DNA of 64,000 bases from Streptomyces sp. A012304 (GTDB lineage: Bacteria > Actinomycetota > Actinomycetes > Streptomycetales > Streptomycetaceae). Position numbers and translations under genes: made by a program. This document shows positions 25,349 to 34,387 of this stretch, one piece after another. Under the pieces are notes generated by a model. The model ran no database searches, was not told the DNA's origin, and saw nothing but the letters and a program-made list of their open reading frames with translations. The stretch spans positions 58,340-122,339 of the forward strand of contig NZ_BQUN01000012.1 in assembly GCF_026008495.1 (NCBI RefSeq), in the 5' to 3' direction. How positions within the stretch are numbered: position 1 is the first letter of the stretch; the number at the start of each line of letters is the position of its first letter.

Positions 25349-26425
25349 TCAGATCTCTATGCAGGTGCGCAGGGCGGCCCCCGTGCGCATCTGGTCGAGG
25401 GCCTCGTCGATCTCCGCCAGCGGTACGCGGTGCGTGATCAGGCCGGTGAGGTCGATCCGGCCGGCCCGCCACAGCGCGATGGTCCGCTCGTAGGAGCGCA
25501 GCACGTCGCCGCCGCCGTACATCGACGGCAGGATGCGCTTCTCGTCGAAGAACAGCTCGAACATGTTGAGCTGGAGGAAGTCGTCCATGGCGCCGGCGCC
25601 GACGACGACGAGGGTGCCGCCGCGCCGGGTGGTGTCGTAGGCGGTGCGGGCGGTGGCGGAGCGGCCGACGACCTCGAAGACGTAGTCGAAGCCCTCGCCG
25701 CCGGTGATCTGCTGCTTGGCGTCCGCCAGTTCCTCCGGGGAGACGGCCTTCGTGGCGCCGAACCGGAGCGCTGCCTCACGGCGGGAGGCGACCGGGTCGA
25801 CGGCGACGATCTCGGCGGCGCCCTTGAGCCGGGCGCCCTGGATCGCGGACACGCCCACTCCCCCGCAGCCGATGACGGCGACGGACGAACCGGCCGCCAC
25901 GTCGGCGGTGTTGAGGGCGGCGCCCAGGCCGGTGGTCACCCCGCAGCCGATGAGGGCGGCGATGTCGAAGGGCACGTCGTCGGGGATCGGGACGGCGCAG
26001 CCCGCGTCGACCACGACCTCCTCGGCGAAGGTGCCGGTGCCGGCGAAGCCGAAGACGTCGCCGCCGGGCCGCTTGAAGTTGGGCGTGCCCGCGTTCATGA
26101 ACCCGGCCAGGCACAGCTCGGTCTGTCCGCGCCGGCAGGCGGGGCACGCGCCGCAGGCCGGCAGCCAGCACACCACCACCCGGTCGCCGGGCTTGACCCG
26201 GGTGACGCCCTCGCCCACCTCCAGGACCTCGCCGGCCCCCTCGTGGCCCGGCACGAAGGGCGCGGGCTGCGGCAGCACCCCGCCCATCGCGGACAGGTCC
26301 GAGTGGCACAGCCCCGTGGCGCGCACCCGGATCCTGACCCTTCCGGGGCCGAAGCCCACCGCCTCGACGTCGTCGAGGACCTCCAGCTTGTCCTGGCCGA
26401 TCTCGTGCAGTACGGCTGCGCGCAT
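25349..26425 (-). CDS. Zn-dependent alcohol dehydrogenase (MDR family)
   Basis: 358 residues. GLCHSDLSAMGG (catalytic Zn Cys near 38), GHEGAGEV near 61, structural Zn cysteines in CGACPACRRGQTELC (near 91-105), and the Rossmann loop VIGCGGVGVSAIQGA near 188. It resembles class III-type and NDMA-dependent alcohol dehydrogenases of actinobacteria, which oxidise alcohols with tightly bound NAD. Located between the MaoC hydratase (33 bp upstream) and the SDR (9 bp downstream), with a KstR-like box before the operon, so side-chain alcohol oxidation of a sterol or fatty substrate is inferred. Confidence 0.88.
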   Translation of the reverse strand: MRAAVLHEIGQDKLEVLDDVEAVGFGPGRVRIRVRATGLCHSDLSAMGGVLPQPAPFVPGHEGAGEVLEVGEGVTRVKPGDRVVVCWLPACGACPACRRGQTELCLAGFMNAGTPNFKRPGGDVFGFAGTGTFAEEVVVDAGCAVPIPDDVPFDIAALIGCGVTTGLGAALNTADVAAGSSVAVIGCGGVGVSAIQGARLKGAAEIVAVDPVASRREAALRFGATKAVSPEELADAKQQITGGEGFDYVFEVVGRSATARTAYDTTRRGGTLVVVGAGAMDDFLQLNMFELFFDEKRILPSMYGGGDVLRSYERTIALWRAGRIDLTGLITHRVPLAEIDEALDQMRTGAALRTCIEI

Positions 26426-26458
26426 GGTGCGGCTCCCCTCGGGTCCCCTTCGGTCGGT

Positions 26459-27316
26459 TCAGGAGTGTTCGACGATCGTGTCGGCGAGGACGGGCGCGTC
26501 GTCCCGCTCTCCGGCGCTCACGGCCACCCGCACGCCGCCGTCTCCGGGCCACATGCGGATGCGCAGGGTCTCCCCCGGGTACACGACGCCGGCGAAGCGG
26601 GTGGCGTACCGGTGGACCCGGCTCACGTCACCGCCGAGCAGCGTGTCGACGACCGCCTTCAGCGTGATGCCGTAGGTGCACAGGCCGTGCAGGATGGGCC
26701 GCTCGAAGCCGGCGCGCTTGGCGAAGTCGGGGTCGGCGTGCAGCGGGTTCCAGTCGCCGGAGAGGCGGTAGAGCAGGGCCTGGTCCTCGCGGACGTGCCG
26801 TTCGACGGTCGTGGCGGGGGCGCCGGCGGGTGGGTCGAGGCGGGTCGACGGGCCCCGGTCGCCGCCCCAGCCGCCCTCCCCTCGGACGAAGATCTGGGCG
26901 TCGTTGGTCCACAACGGGCCCTCGGTGTCGGTGACTTCGGTGCGCATGACGAGGACGGCGGCCTTGCCCTTGTCGTACACGGCGGCGATGCGGCCGGTGG
27001 CGGTGGCGGTGCCCTCGGCGGGCAGCGGCCGGTGCAGGGTCAGGGACTGGCCGCCGTGCAGGACGTGGGCGAGGTCGACGTCCACGCCGGGCATGGACAG
27101 TCCGCTGATCACTCCGGGGGAGCCGGCGCCCGCGACGGTGGCGAAGCTCGGCAGGACGTGCAGCCGGGATTCCAGGGTGTAGCGCAGTTCGTCGGGGTCG
27201 GTGGCGGGGCGGCCCGCGCCGACGCCGAGGTGGTAGAGCAGGACGTCCTTGCGGTCCCAGGTGATCTCGCCGGTCCGGGGTTCGGCGGCGAGGGCCTTGG
27301 CTGCGTCGATGGGCAT
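26459..27316 (-). CDS. MaoC-type enoyl-CoA hydratase 2, Hsd4B-like
   Basis: 285 residues; double hot-dog protein like the hydratase part of peroxisomal MFE-2. The catalytic signature YRLSGDWNPLHADP (Asp and His of the hydratase-2 motif) lies near 190, followed by PILHGLCTYG. The N-terminal half (YHLGVGAG ... LPSFATV) is the non-catalytic hot dog. It hydrates trans-2-enoyl-CoA to the (R)-3-hydroxyacyl-CoA; mycobacterial Hsd4B and the ChsH family act on sterol side chains. First gene of the operon; a KstR-like box lies about 100 bp upstream. Confidence 0.88.
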   Translation of the reverse strand: MPIDAAKALAAEPRTGEITWDRKDVLLYHLGVGAGRPATDPDELRYTLESRLHVLPSFATVAGAGSPGVISGLSMPGVDVDLAHVLHGGQSLTLHRPLPAEGTATATGRIAAVYDKGKAAVLVMRTEVTDTEGPLWTNDAQIFVRGEGGWGGDRGPSTRLDPPAGAPATTVERHVREDQALLYRLSGDWNPLHADPDFAKRAGFERPILHGLCTYGITLKAVVDTLLGGDVSRVHRYATRFAGVVYPGETLRIRMWPGDGGVRVAVSAGERDDAPVLADTIVEHS

Positions 27317-27418
27317 GGGGCTCCTGACGGTGGCGGTGCACGGCGGAAGACCTCGGCACGGTCGTCCGCACCGTCGGCCGCACCGAGGTCGTCACGGGGC
27401 CGCGGAACCCGCCCGGGG

Positions 27419-27432
27419 TAGAACGCGTTCCA
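27419..27432 (-). promoter_or_regulatory. KstR-like operator before the MaoC/ADH/SDR operon
   Basis: TAGAACGCGTTCCA fits the KstR consensus TnnAACnnGTTnnA exactly. It lies 103 bp upstream of the MaoC start, in the 321-bp gap shared with the divergent kinase gene. Confidence 0.7.
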
Positions 27433-27479
27433 GTGCGGCGACCCCCTGTATAGCCCAGGCCCCCCTAGTTGTGAATACT

Positions 27480-27495
27480 CCTGACGGCATGTCAG
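27480..27495. promoter_or_regulatory. CTGACG-n5-TCAG palindrome, copy 1
   Basis: CCTGACGGCATGTCAG, an interrupted palindrome 48 bp from the KstR-like box in the same divergent intergenic region. Three further copies occur at 36403, 47320 and 57348. Regulator unknown. Confidence 0.5.
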
Positions 27496-27637
27496 ATGTG
27501 GCTGTCGGCCTCGCCTCCCGGGACATTTGTCCCGCCCGGATCCGTACACGCGGCCCTGCCGGAGAGCGGCCCCGCGGCCGTAGCGTCGAGGACGGCCGAG
27601 GAACGGCGGACCGACGCACGGGAACGGGGGCGGCGAC

Positions 27638-29254
27638 ATGGTGAGGTCACGCGGGGGACCGCGGCGCGCGCTGGCGTGCCACTGGCGGCAGTGGCGGGCG
27701 GGGGTGCGTCAGGCGCGCGAGTACCAGCGGGCCTACCAGGCGAACAAGGAACGCTTCAAGGAGGAGTACCGGGCCGCCCAGGCGGCGGGGCGGCTCCCCG
27801 AGCACATGGGCCCGCCGCCCACCGGTTTCTCCCTGCTGCCGTGGCTGCTGCTGGGGATGGGCGCGTTCTCCGACCTCTTCGGCGGCCGGGCGCCGGACCC
27901 CTGGATCGGGGCGCTGGGCCTGCTGACGTTCAACAGCCTCTACATCTACGTGGCCTTCCACTCCTTCTCCAAGCGGCACCGCGAGGCCTCCCCCACCCGG
28001 GTGGCGCTGGGCCTGATGGCCCTGGTGACCTGCGGTCTCGCCGGGGCGTACGGCGGGAACTGGGTGCTGTTCTTCCCGCTGCTGGGCCTGGCGACGGGTG
28101 CCGCCCTGCGCGGCCGGCATCTGCGTGTCGCCGGCGCGGCGGTGGCGGTCCTGGCGGGCACGGTCTCCTACGTCCACGAGGGCTGGAGCGGCCTGGACAC
28201 CGCGTACGCGACCTGGATCTCGACGATGGTGACGGCCGCGATCCTGTCCCTCTCCGAGGCGGTACGGGATCTGCGCGCCGCCCGCGAGGAACTGGCCCGC
28301 CAGGCCGTCGAGAAGGAACGCCTGCGCTTCTCGCGGGACCTGCACGACCTGCTGGGGCACACGCTGTCGGTGATCGTGGTGAAGGCGGAGGCGGCCCGGC
28401 GGCTGGCGCCGCGCGACATGGACGCGGCCCTCGCGCAGATCACGGACGTCGAGTCGGTGGGCCGACAGGCGCTGACCGAGATCCGCGAGGCCGTCACCGG
28501 CTACCGCGAGGGCAGCCTCGACACCGAGCTGGGCCGGGCCCGCTCGGCCCTCACCGCGGCGGGCGTCGAGCCGGTCGTCGGCCGGTCGGGACCGCCCCTC
28601 GAACCGCAGACGGCGGCCCTGCTGGGGTGGGTGGTCCGGGAGGCGGTCACCAATGTCGTCCGCCACAGCGACGCGACCCACTGCGAGATCACCGTGTCGA
28701 ACGCGGCGGAACGGGTCCGGCTGACGATCAAGGACAACGGCACGAGCGCCTCGGCCGGCGGGGCGGAGGAGGGCCTTCCGACCGGCGGGGCCCAGCGGAC
28801 ACGGCCGGCGGGCGCGGGCGTCTCGGCCGGTGGGGCCGAGGGGGGTCTGTCAGCCGGCGGGGTGGAGGGGGCACGGCCGACGGGCGCGGGCGTCTCGATC
28901 GGTGGGGCGGGCTGCGGTACAGGCCTCACCGGGCTGCGTGAACGTCTCGCCGCGGTGGGCGGCTCTCTGACGGCGGGCCCCGACCCCCGGGGCGGCTTCT
29001 CGGTGACGGCGGAACTCCCGACGGAGGCGACGGGAACGCCGCACGACGGGGTGCCCCCGGCGAGTGCGCCACGCCCATCGCAGGACCTGCCGGTCCCGCG
29101 CGACAGCATCACGGCGCCGGCCGAGGCCCCGGCGGACCCGGCAGGCGGGTCGGCGTCGGCGGACGTACCCCCGTCCCCGGCGACCGGCGACGCCCCCGCC
29201 TCCGCGGCCGTCTCAGGCGTTTCCGGCGGTCGTGGTTCTACGCTGGGGCCGTGA
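27638..29254 (+). CDS. Sensor histidine kinase, NarL/DesK type
   Basis: 538 residues. Residues about 65-200 hold four to five membrane helices. The dimerisation box RFSRDLH236DLLGH is of the HisKA_3 type. HATPase: N box VREAVTNVVRHS near 330, D-N-G near 368, G2 box GTGLTGLRERL near 427. Between the last two sits a repetitive Gly/Ala insert of about 55 residues (72-bp tandem repeat), in the ATP lid. After about 465 a disordered Pro/Ala tail. The stop overlaps the GTG of the response regulator. It should autophosphorylate on H236 and pass phosphate to D66 of the partner; the signal is unknown. Confidence 0.88.
   Translation: MVRSRGGPRRALACHWRQWRAGVRQAREYQRAYQANKERFKEEYRAAQAAGRLPEHMGPPPTGFSLLPWLLLGMGAFSDLFGGRAPDPWIGALGLLTFNSLYIYVAFHSFSKRHREASPTRVALGLMALVTCGLAGAYGGNWVLFFPLLGLATGAALRGRHLRVAGAAVAVLAGTVSYVHEGWSGLDTAYATWISTMVTAAILSLSEAVRDLRAAREELARQAVEKERLRFSRDLHDLLGHTLSVIVVKAEAARRLAPRDMDAALAQITDVESVGRQALTEIREAVTGYREGSLDTELGRARSALTAAGVEPVVGRSGPPLEPQTAALLGWVVREAVTNVVRHSDATHCEITVSNAAERVRLTIKDNGTSASAGGAEEGLPTGGAQRTRPAGAGVSAGGAEGGLSAGGVEGARPTGAGVSIGGAGCGTGLTGLRERLAAVGGSLTAGPDPRGGFSVTAELPTEATGTPHDGVPPASAPRPSQDLPVPRDSITAPAEAPADPAGGSASADVPPSPATGDAPASAAVSGVSGGRGSTLGP
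28751..28911 (+). repeat. 72-bp tandem repeat inside the kinase ATP lid
   Basis: Unit 1 (28751-28822) and unit 2 (28823-28894) each encode 24 residues of the pattern SAGGAE-GL--GG----RP-GAGV, followed by a partial third unit. The repeat keeps frame and lies between the G1 and G2 boxes of the HATPase domain. Confidence 0.85.
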
Positions 29255-29892
29255 ATGAGATGTCCGGGGAGGACCCTTCCGTCGAGATGGTCAGGGTGTT
29301 GCTCGCGGAGGATCAGGGGATGCTGCGCGGGGCTTTGGCGCTGTTGTTGGGGATGGAGGCGGACATGGAGGTCGTGGCACAGGTGGGCGCCGGGGACCTG
29401 ATCGTGGACGCGGCCCTCGCCCACCGGCCGGACGTGGCGCTGCTCGACATCGAACTGCCGGGCATGAGCGGCCTGGACGCCGCCGCCGAGCTGCGCGAGC
29501 GCGTGCCCGACTGCCGGGTGCTGATCCTGACGACCTTCGGCCGGCCGGGCTATCTGCGGCGGGCGATGGAGGCCGGGGCCGCCGGGTTCCTGGTCAAGGA
29601 CGGGCCCGTGGAGGAGCTGGCGGCGGCGATCCGCAAGGTGCTGGCCGGGGAGACCGTCGTCGACCCGGCGCTGGCCGCCGCCGCCCTGGGCGCCGGCCCG
29701 AATCCGCTGACGGCGCGCGAGCGCGACGTACTGAAGGCGTCCGTGGACGGCGCGACCGTCGCGGACATCGCCGCCCGGCTGCATCTGTCGGAGTCGACGG
29801 TCCGCAACTACCTCTCCTCCGCCATCGGCAAGACCGGCACCCGCAACCGGATGGAGGCGGTGCGGGAGGCCCGTCGACAGGGCTGGCTCTGA
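29251..29892 (+). CDS. LuxR-type response regulator
   Basis: 213 residues; GTG overlapping the kinase stop (GTGA). Receiver domain 13-130 with acidic pocket E20-D21, phospho-acceptor D66 (VALLD66IELPG), T near 93 and K near 115 (FLVK). C-terminal LuxR helix-turn-helix 150-210: LTARERDVLKASVDGATVAD and LSESTVRNYLSSAIGKTG. It is the transcriptional output of the upstream kinase, of the DesR/NarL class. No palindrome near its own operon stood out, apart from the shared region at 27419-27495. Confidence 0.92.
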   Translation: MNEMSGEDPSVEMVRVLLAEDQGMLRGALALLLGMEADMEVVAQVGAGDLIVDAALAHRPDVALLDIELPGMSGLDAAAELRERVPDCRVLILTTFGRPGYLRRAMEAGAAGFLVKDGPVEELAAAIRKVLAGETVVDPALAAAALGAGPNPLTARERDVLKASVDGATVADIAARLHLSESTVRNYLSSAIGKTGTRNRMEAVREARRQGWL

Positions 29893-29923
29893 CGGCCGCT
29901 CGGCCCGCCGGCACACTGCCCGC

Positions 29924-30184
29924 ATGTCCTCGTGGATCCGGTTCGGCTCCCGCACGGCCGCGCTCGCGGCGGCTCCGGCCGCCGTCCTCGTCACGGCCGT
30001 GGCGCCCGCCCCGGCCGGGGACCCGGGCGAGGGCGAGGGCGCGTTACGGCCGGAGGCCGGCCCCGGCCGACTTCCTCACGGAGAACGCCGACAAGGGCGC
30101 CGGGCCGCGAACGGGGAGCGTCTTAGATCCCGGCGCCCGTGCGCCGCAGTACCCGCAGTGAGCCGGTGGCCGAGATCTCCGTGA
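29924..30184 (+). pseudogene. Fragment of a secreted-protein gene
   Basis: The first 32 residues look like a signal peptide (FGSRTAALAAAPAAVLVTAVAPAPA), after which the frame becomes Arg-rich and unlike a protein. In the +1 frame from about 30063 the DNA reads PADFLTENADKGAGPR, which looks more natural, so a frame break near 30060 is likely. The 3' part overlaps the convergent methyltransferase gene. Probably a truncated remnant; family unknown. Confidence 0.35.
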
Positions 30185-30773
30185 AGGCGCCGGAGGCCAG
30201 GGCGCGCAGGTGGACGCGGTAGGGGGCCTGGCCGGTGAACTCGTCGGCCGGGTCGGGGAAAACGTCGTGGATGACGAGCAGGCCGCCCTCGGCGACATGC
30301 GGGGCCCAGCCCTCGTAGTCGGCGTTCGCGTGCTCGTCGGTGTGGCCGCCGTCGACGAAGACCAGGCCGAGGGGCGTGTTCCACAGGGCGGCGATCTGCG
30401 GCGACCGCCCGACCAGCGCCACCACGTGCTCCTCCAGGCCGGCCCGGTGCAGGGTGCGGCGGAAGGTGGGCAGGGTGTCCATCAGGCCGAGTTCGGGGTC
30501 GACGGTGGCCGGGTCGTGGTAGTCCCAGCCCGGCTGCTGCTCCTCGCTGCCGCGGTGGTGGTCGACGGTGAGCGCGGTGACCCCGCACTGGCGGGCCGCG
30601 TCCGCGAGCAGGATCGTGGAGCGCCCGCAGTAGGTGCCGACCTCCAGCAGCGGAAGCCCGAGCCGCCCGGCCTCCGCGGCCGCCGCGTACAGCGCCAGTC
30701 CCTCGTCGGCGGGCATGAACCCCTTCGCGGCGTCGAACGCGGCCAGGATCTCGGGCTTGGGTGCCGCGGCCAT
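30123..30773 (-). CDS. Class I SAM-dependent methyltransferase
   Basis: 216 residues, starting MAAAPKPEILAAFDAAKGFM (an extra in-frame start at 30833 would add a Pro/Arg-rich stretch). LLEVGTYCGRST near 43 is the SAM-binding motif I; LTVDHHRGS near 71 and LGLVFVDGGHTDEHA near 135 follow the O-methyltransferase type 3 / Methyltransf_24 pattern; LLVIHDVFPDP near 169. Substrate unknown; the cytosolic fold and metal-binding D-H residues suggest a small hydroxylated molecule. A strong hairpin separates it from the MFS gene upstream. Confidence 0.82.
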   Translation of the reverse strand: MAAAPKPEILAAFDAAKGFMPADEGLALYAAAAEAGRLGLPLLEVGTYCGRSTILLADAARQCGVTALTVDHHRGSEEQQPGWDYHDPATVDPELGLMDTLPTFRRTLHRAGLEEHVVALVGRSPQIAALWNTPLGLVFVDGGHTDEHANADYEGWAPHVAEGGLLVIHDVFPDPADEFTGQAPYRVHLRALASGAFTEISATGSLRVLRRTGAGI

Positions 30774-30827
30774 GGGGGCCTGCCTTTCCGAGGAGGGGTG
30801 GGTGGGTCGTCGGGGTGCCCCATGGTG

Positions 30828-30863
30828 CCGCACCCCCCGTCGGCCGTGCGACGGGGGGTGCGG
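30828..30863 (-). terminator. Strong hairpin between MFS and methyltransferase genes
   Basis: A 14-bp perfect stem CCGCACCCCCCGTC / GACGGGGGGTGCGG with an 8-nt loop lies 4 bp after the MFS stop. No U-run follows, as is common in Streptomyces. Confidence 0.8.
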
Positions 30864-30866
30864 GCA

Positions 30867-32606
30867 CTACGCGGTGACCGCCTCGCCCGGCAGGGACAGG
30901 TCCAGGTCGACGGCCCGCGGGTCGCCCGCGTGGGTCGCCGAGGAGGCGAGCGGGGCGTGGCCGGCGGCCTTCGCGGCGAGGACGTAGGTGCCCCCGGCGG
31001 GAACGGTGAGGGCGTAGCTGCCGTCCGTCGCGGACACGGTGGCGCCGGCCTGGCGGCCCCGGTGGTCGATGAGGGTGACCTTGGCGCGGGCGACCGGGGC
31101 GCCGTCGGCGTCCAGGACCCGGCCGCGGAAGCCCCGCAGGGCCGCCTCGGCGCGCTCCGGGCCGGCGTCCTCCTCGCTGGAGGCCCGCGGTCGCGGGCCG
31201 TCGGCCGGGGTGCGGCCGGGCAGGAAGAGGGCGAGGAGCAGGCCCACGGCGACGGCGGCGGTGGCGATCAGGAAGGAGAGACGGAAGCCGTGCATGGTCG
31301 GGATCTCCACGCCGCCCACCGTGTGCGAGGTGTTCGCCAGCACCATGCCGATGACGGCGCTGGAGACCGAGGTGCCGATGGAGCGCATCAGGGTGTTGAG
31401 GCCGTTGGCCGCGCCGGTCTCCGAGGCGGGGACGGCACCGACGATCAGCGCGGGCAGGGAGGAGTAGGCGAGGCCGATGCCGGCGCCGAGGACGACCGAG
31501 GTGACGACGGTCTGCCAGGCGGCGTCCATCAGGCCGAGGCCGCCTCCGTAGCCGAGGGCGATGACCAGCAGACCGATGATGAGGGTGGTCTTGGGGCCGT
31601 AGCGGGCCGACAGGCGGGCGTAGACGGGCGTCGTGAACATCATCGTCAGGCCCAGCGGGGCCACGCACAGGCCTGCGACGACCATCGACCGGCCGAGGCC
31701 GTAGCCGGTGCTCTCCGGCAGCTGGAGCAGCTGCGGCAGGACGAGGGAGACGACGTAGAAGCTGACGCCGACCATGATCGAGGCGAGGTTGGTGAAGAGC
31801 ACGGCGGGGCGGGCCGTGGTGCGCAGGTCGACCAGCGGGGCCGTGAGGCGCAGCTCCATGACGCCCCACAGGACGAGGACGACGGCCGCGGCGCCGAACA
31901 GGCCGAGGGTGGTGCCGGAGGTCCAGCCCCAGTCGCTGCCCTTGGTGATCGGCAGCAGGAAGAGCACGAGACCGGCGGACAGCCCCAGCGCGCCGGGCAG
32001 GTCGAAGGAGCCCTCGGCCCGTGCCGGGGACTCGGGGACGACGAGCAGGGTGAGGAGGATCGAGAGGGCGCCGAGGCCGGCGGCGCCGTAGAAGAGGGTG
32101 TGCCAGTCGGTGTGCTGGGCGACGAGGGCCGCGGCGGGCAGGGCGAGGCCGCCGCCGACGCCGATCGAGGAGCTCATCAGGGCCATCGCCGAGCCGAGCC
32201 GTTCGCGGGGCAGCATGTCGCGCATCAGGCCGATGCCGAGCGGGATCGCGCCCATCGCGAAGCCCTGGAGGGTGCGTCCGGCGATCATCGTGAGCAGGTC
32301 GCTGGTGACCGCGCTGACCAGCGCGCCGACGACCATCACGGCCAGGCTGGCGATCAGCATGCGCCGTTTGCCGAACAGGTCGCCGAGGCGGCCCATGATC
32401 GGCGTGGCGACGGCGCCGGACAGGAGCGTGGAGGTCAGTACCCAGGTGGCGTCGCTGGGGGTGGTGTCCAGCAGCTGCGGCAGGTCCTTGATGACCGGGA
32501 CGAGCAGGGTCTGCATCACCGCGACCACGATGCCCGCGAAGGCGAGCACCGGGACGACGGCGCCGCTCGCCGAGCGTGGGGGCTGGTCGGTCGGCGTGTG
32601 CGTCAT
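30867..32606 (-). CDS. MFS (DHA2-like) transporter with C-terminal carboxypeptidase-regulatory-like domain
   Basis: 579 residues from MTHTPTDQPP; the longer start at 32675 is disfavoured. About 14 membrane helices; MFS signature MGRLGDLFGKRRMLI near 78 and motif C-like GVGGGLALP near 150. After about residue 490 a soluble tail appears: GRVLDADGAPVARAKVTLIDHRG ... DGSYALTVPAGGTYVLAAKAAGH, the CarboxypepD_reg-like beta-sandwich. Family members export drugs or antibiotics by proton antiport. Divergent from a second MFS gene, 185 bp apart. Confidence 0.85.
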   Translation of the reverse strand: MTHTPTDQPPRSASGAVVPVLAFAGIVVAVMQTLLVPVIKDLPQLLDTTPSDATWVLTSTLLSGAVATPIMGRLGDLFGKRRMLIASLAVMVVGALVSAVTSDLLTMIAGRTLQGFAMGAIPLGIGLMRDMLPRERLGSAMALMSSSIGVGGGLALPAAALVAQHTDWHTLFYGAAGLGALSILLTLLVVPESPARAEGSFDLPGALGLSAGLVLFLLPITKGSDWGWTSGTTLGLFGAAAVVLVLWGVMELRLTAPLVDLRTTARPAVLFTNLASIMVGVSFYVVSLVLPQLLQLPESTGYGLGRSMVVAGLCVAPLGLTMMFTTPVYARLSARYGPKTTLIIGLLVIALGYGGGLGLMDAAWQTVVTSVVLGAGIGLAYSSLPALIVGAVPASETGAANGLNTLMRSIGTSVSSAVIGMVLANTSHTVGGVEIPTMHGFRLSFLIATAAVAVGLLLALFLPGRTPADGPRPRASSEEDAGPERAEAALRGFRGRVLDADGAPVARAKVTLIDHRGRQAGATVSATDGSYALTVPAGGTYVLAAKAAGHAPLASSATHAGDPRAVDLDLSLPGEAVTA

Positions 32607-32791
32607 GGAGCGGGGCCTCCGGGCCGGGGGTGTGGGGCGGGATACGTGCAGACCGAACGACGTATGCAAGAGCAACTATTCCGGTGTTCTGGCACTCTGA
32701 CGAATTCTTCACCTTCCCTCGGGTACGGACCGCGGACCTAAGCCGAAATCCCGATGCCGGGGGCACCGATTGGTTGGGAACATGACGAACC
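32607..32791. promoter_or_regulatory. Divergent promoter region of two MFS genes
   Basis: 185 bp with an AT-richer centre at 32655-32710 (GACGTATGCAAGAGCAACTA and GACGAATTCTTCACC). This must hold promoters for both transporters. No palindrome convincing enough to name an operator. Confidence 0.4.
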
Positions 32792-34276
32792 ATGACGTCC
32801 AAGCCCGCCTCAGACCGCGCCGCCCGCCGCTCCCCCTCCCCCGCCTGGCTCGTCGTCGCCCTCGCGTGCGCCGGGCAGTTCCTCGTCGTCCTCGACGTGT
32901 CCGTCGTCAACGTGGCGCTGCCGTCGATGCGGGCGGAGCTGGGGATGAGCGCGTCCGGCCTTCAGTGGGTGGTGAACGCGTACGCCATCGCCTTCGCCGG
33001 GTTCATGCTGCTCGGCGGACGCGCCGGCGACCTCTACGGGCGCAAGCGGATGTTCCTCGTCGGGCTCACCCTGTTCACGCTGGCCTCGCTGGCCGGCGGA
33101 CTGGCGCGGGACGACTGGCAGTTGCTGCTCGCGCGCGCCGCGCAGGGGCTGGGCGCGGCGGTCCTGGCGCCCTCGACGCTGACGATCGTCACCGCCGCCG
33201 TCCCGGAGGGCGCCGCGCGCGCCCGGGCGATCGCGACGTGGACGGCGGTCGGTGCGGGCGGCGGGGCCGCGGGCGGCCTGGTGGGCGGGGTCCTGGTCGA
33301 TCTGCTCGACTGGCGCTGGGTGCTGCTGATCAACGTGCCGGTCGGCGCGGTCGTCCTGGCGGGCGCGCTCACTCTGCTGTCCGAGAGCCGGGCCGGGGAC
33401 GGCCGCCGGCTGGACCTGCCGGGCGCCCTGCTGGTCACGGCCGGTCTCGCCACCCTGGCGTACGGCATCTCGCGCACGGAGGCCGAGGGATGGACCGCGC
33501 CGGCGGCGCTGCTGCCGCTGGCCGCCGGACTGGCGCTGGTCGGGCTGTTCCTCGCCGTGGAGGCGCGGACGGCGGCCCCGCTGATGCCGCTCGGGCTGCT
33601 GCGGCTGCGGTCGGTGTCCTCGGCGAACGTGGCGATGTTCCTGTGCGGCTCGTCGATGTTCTCCATGTGGTTCTTCATGACGCTGTACGCGCAGAACGTG
33701 CTCCACTACAGCCCGCTGGAGGCGGGTCTGGCGCTGGTGCCGAGCTCGCTGGCCGTCGTCCTCGGCTCGAAAGTCGCGCCGCGTCTCATGCGGGCGGCCG
33801 GGGCGCGCACCGTGGCGGCGCTGGGCGCGCTGGTGGCGGCGGCCGGGTTCGGCTGGCAGTCCACGATGAGCGCGGACGGCGCCTACGTCACCCAGATCAT
33901 GCTCCCGGGCGTGCTGATGATGCTGGGCGCGGGCCTGACGGCGACCCCGCTCGCCTCGCTCGCCACCTCCGGCGCCGCGCCGGGCGAGGCCGGGCTGGTG
34001 TCCGGGCTGGTCAACACCTCCCGCACGATGGGCGGATCGCTGGGCCTGGCGGTGCTGTCGACGCTCGCCGCGGCCCGCACCGACGGACGCGACACGCCCC
34101 AGGCCCTGACCGAGGGGTACGCGCTGGCCTTCCGCACGGGCACCGGGGTGCTGCTGGTCGGGGCGGCGCTGATGCTGCTGTGGCTGCCCAGGCACACGGC
34201 CCCGGCGGTCTCCGGCGCCCCCGCGAGCGCCCAGCACCCGGCCGGCCGGACGGATTCCGGCGTCTCCACGAGGTGA
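32792..34276 (+). CDS. MFS transporter, EmrB/QacA (DHA2) family
   Basis: 494 residues with 14 predicted membrane helices. Motif D1/A region LDVSVVNVALPSM near 35 and GGRAGDLYGRKRMF near 76 are diagnostic for the EmrB/QacA drug-exporter group; motif C GAGGGAAGGLVGGVL lies near 153. Proton-driven efflux of a hydrophobic compound is expected. It starts after CATGACGAACC without a strong Shine-Dalgarno. No TetR or MarR gene is adjacent, so regulation is unknown. Confidence 0.9.
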   Translation: MTSKPASDRAARRSPSPAWLVVALACAGQFLVVLDVSVVNVALPSMRAELGMSASGLQWVVNAYAIAFAGFMLLGGRAGDLYGRKRMFLVGLTLFTLASLAGGLARDDWQLLLARAAQGLGAAVLAPSTLTIVTAAVPEGAARARAIATWTAVGAGGGAAGGLVGGVLVDLLDWRWVLLINVPVGAVVLAGALTLLSESRAGDGRRLDLPGALLVTAGLATLAYGISRTEAEGWTAPAALLPLAAGLALVGLFLAVEARTAAPLMPLGLLRLRSVSSANVAMFLCGSSMFSMWFFMTLYAQNVLHYSPLEAGLALVPSSLAVVLGSKVAPRLMRAAGARTVAALGALVAAAGFGWQSTMSADGAYVTQIMLPGVLMMLGAGLTATPLASLATSGAAPGEAGLVSGLVNTSRTMGGSLGLAVLSTLAAARTDGRDTPQALTEGYALAFRTGTGVLLVGAALMLLWLPRHTAPAVSGAPASAQHPAGRTDSGVSTR

Positions 34277-34387
34277 GGCGACGATCCGGCCGGTGCCGGT
34301 GCCGGTGCGCGGGAAGCGGGCGGGGGCGCGGCGCGTCCGGGCGCCGTCAACCGGTGGCCCGCGCGGGTCACCGCTAGGGTGGCAGGC

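Noticed and set aside
24644..27421. 925-codon open frame on the plus strand
   Set aside because: Lies opposite the SDR, ADH and MaoC genes, which have clear active-site motifs; Gly/Val-rich shadow translation.
30210..32741. 843-codon plus-strand frame opposite the MFS gene
   Set aside because: His/Gly/Glu/Asp-rich low-complexity shadow of the transporter.
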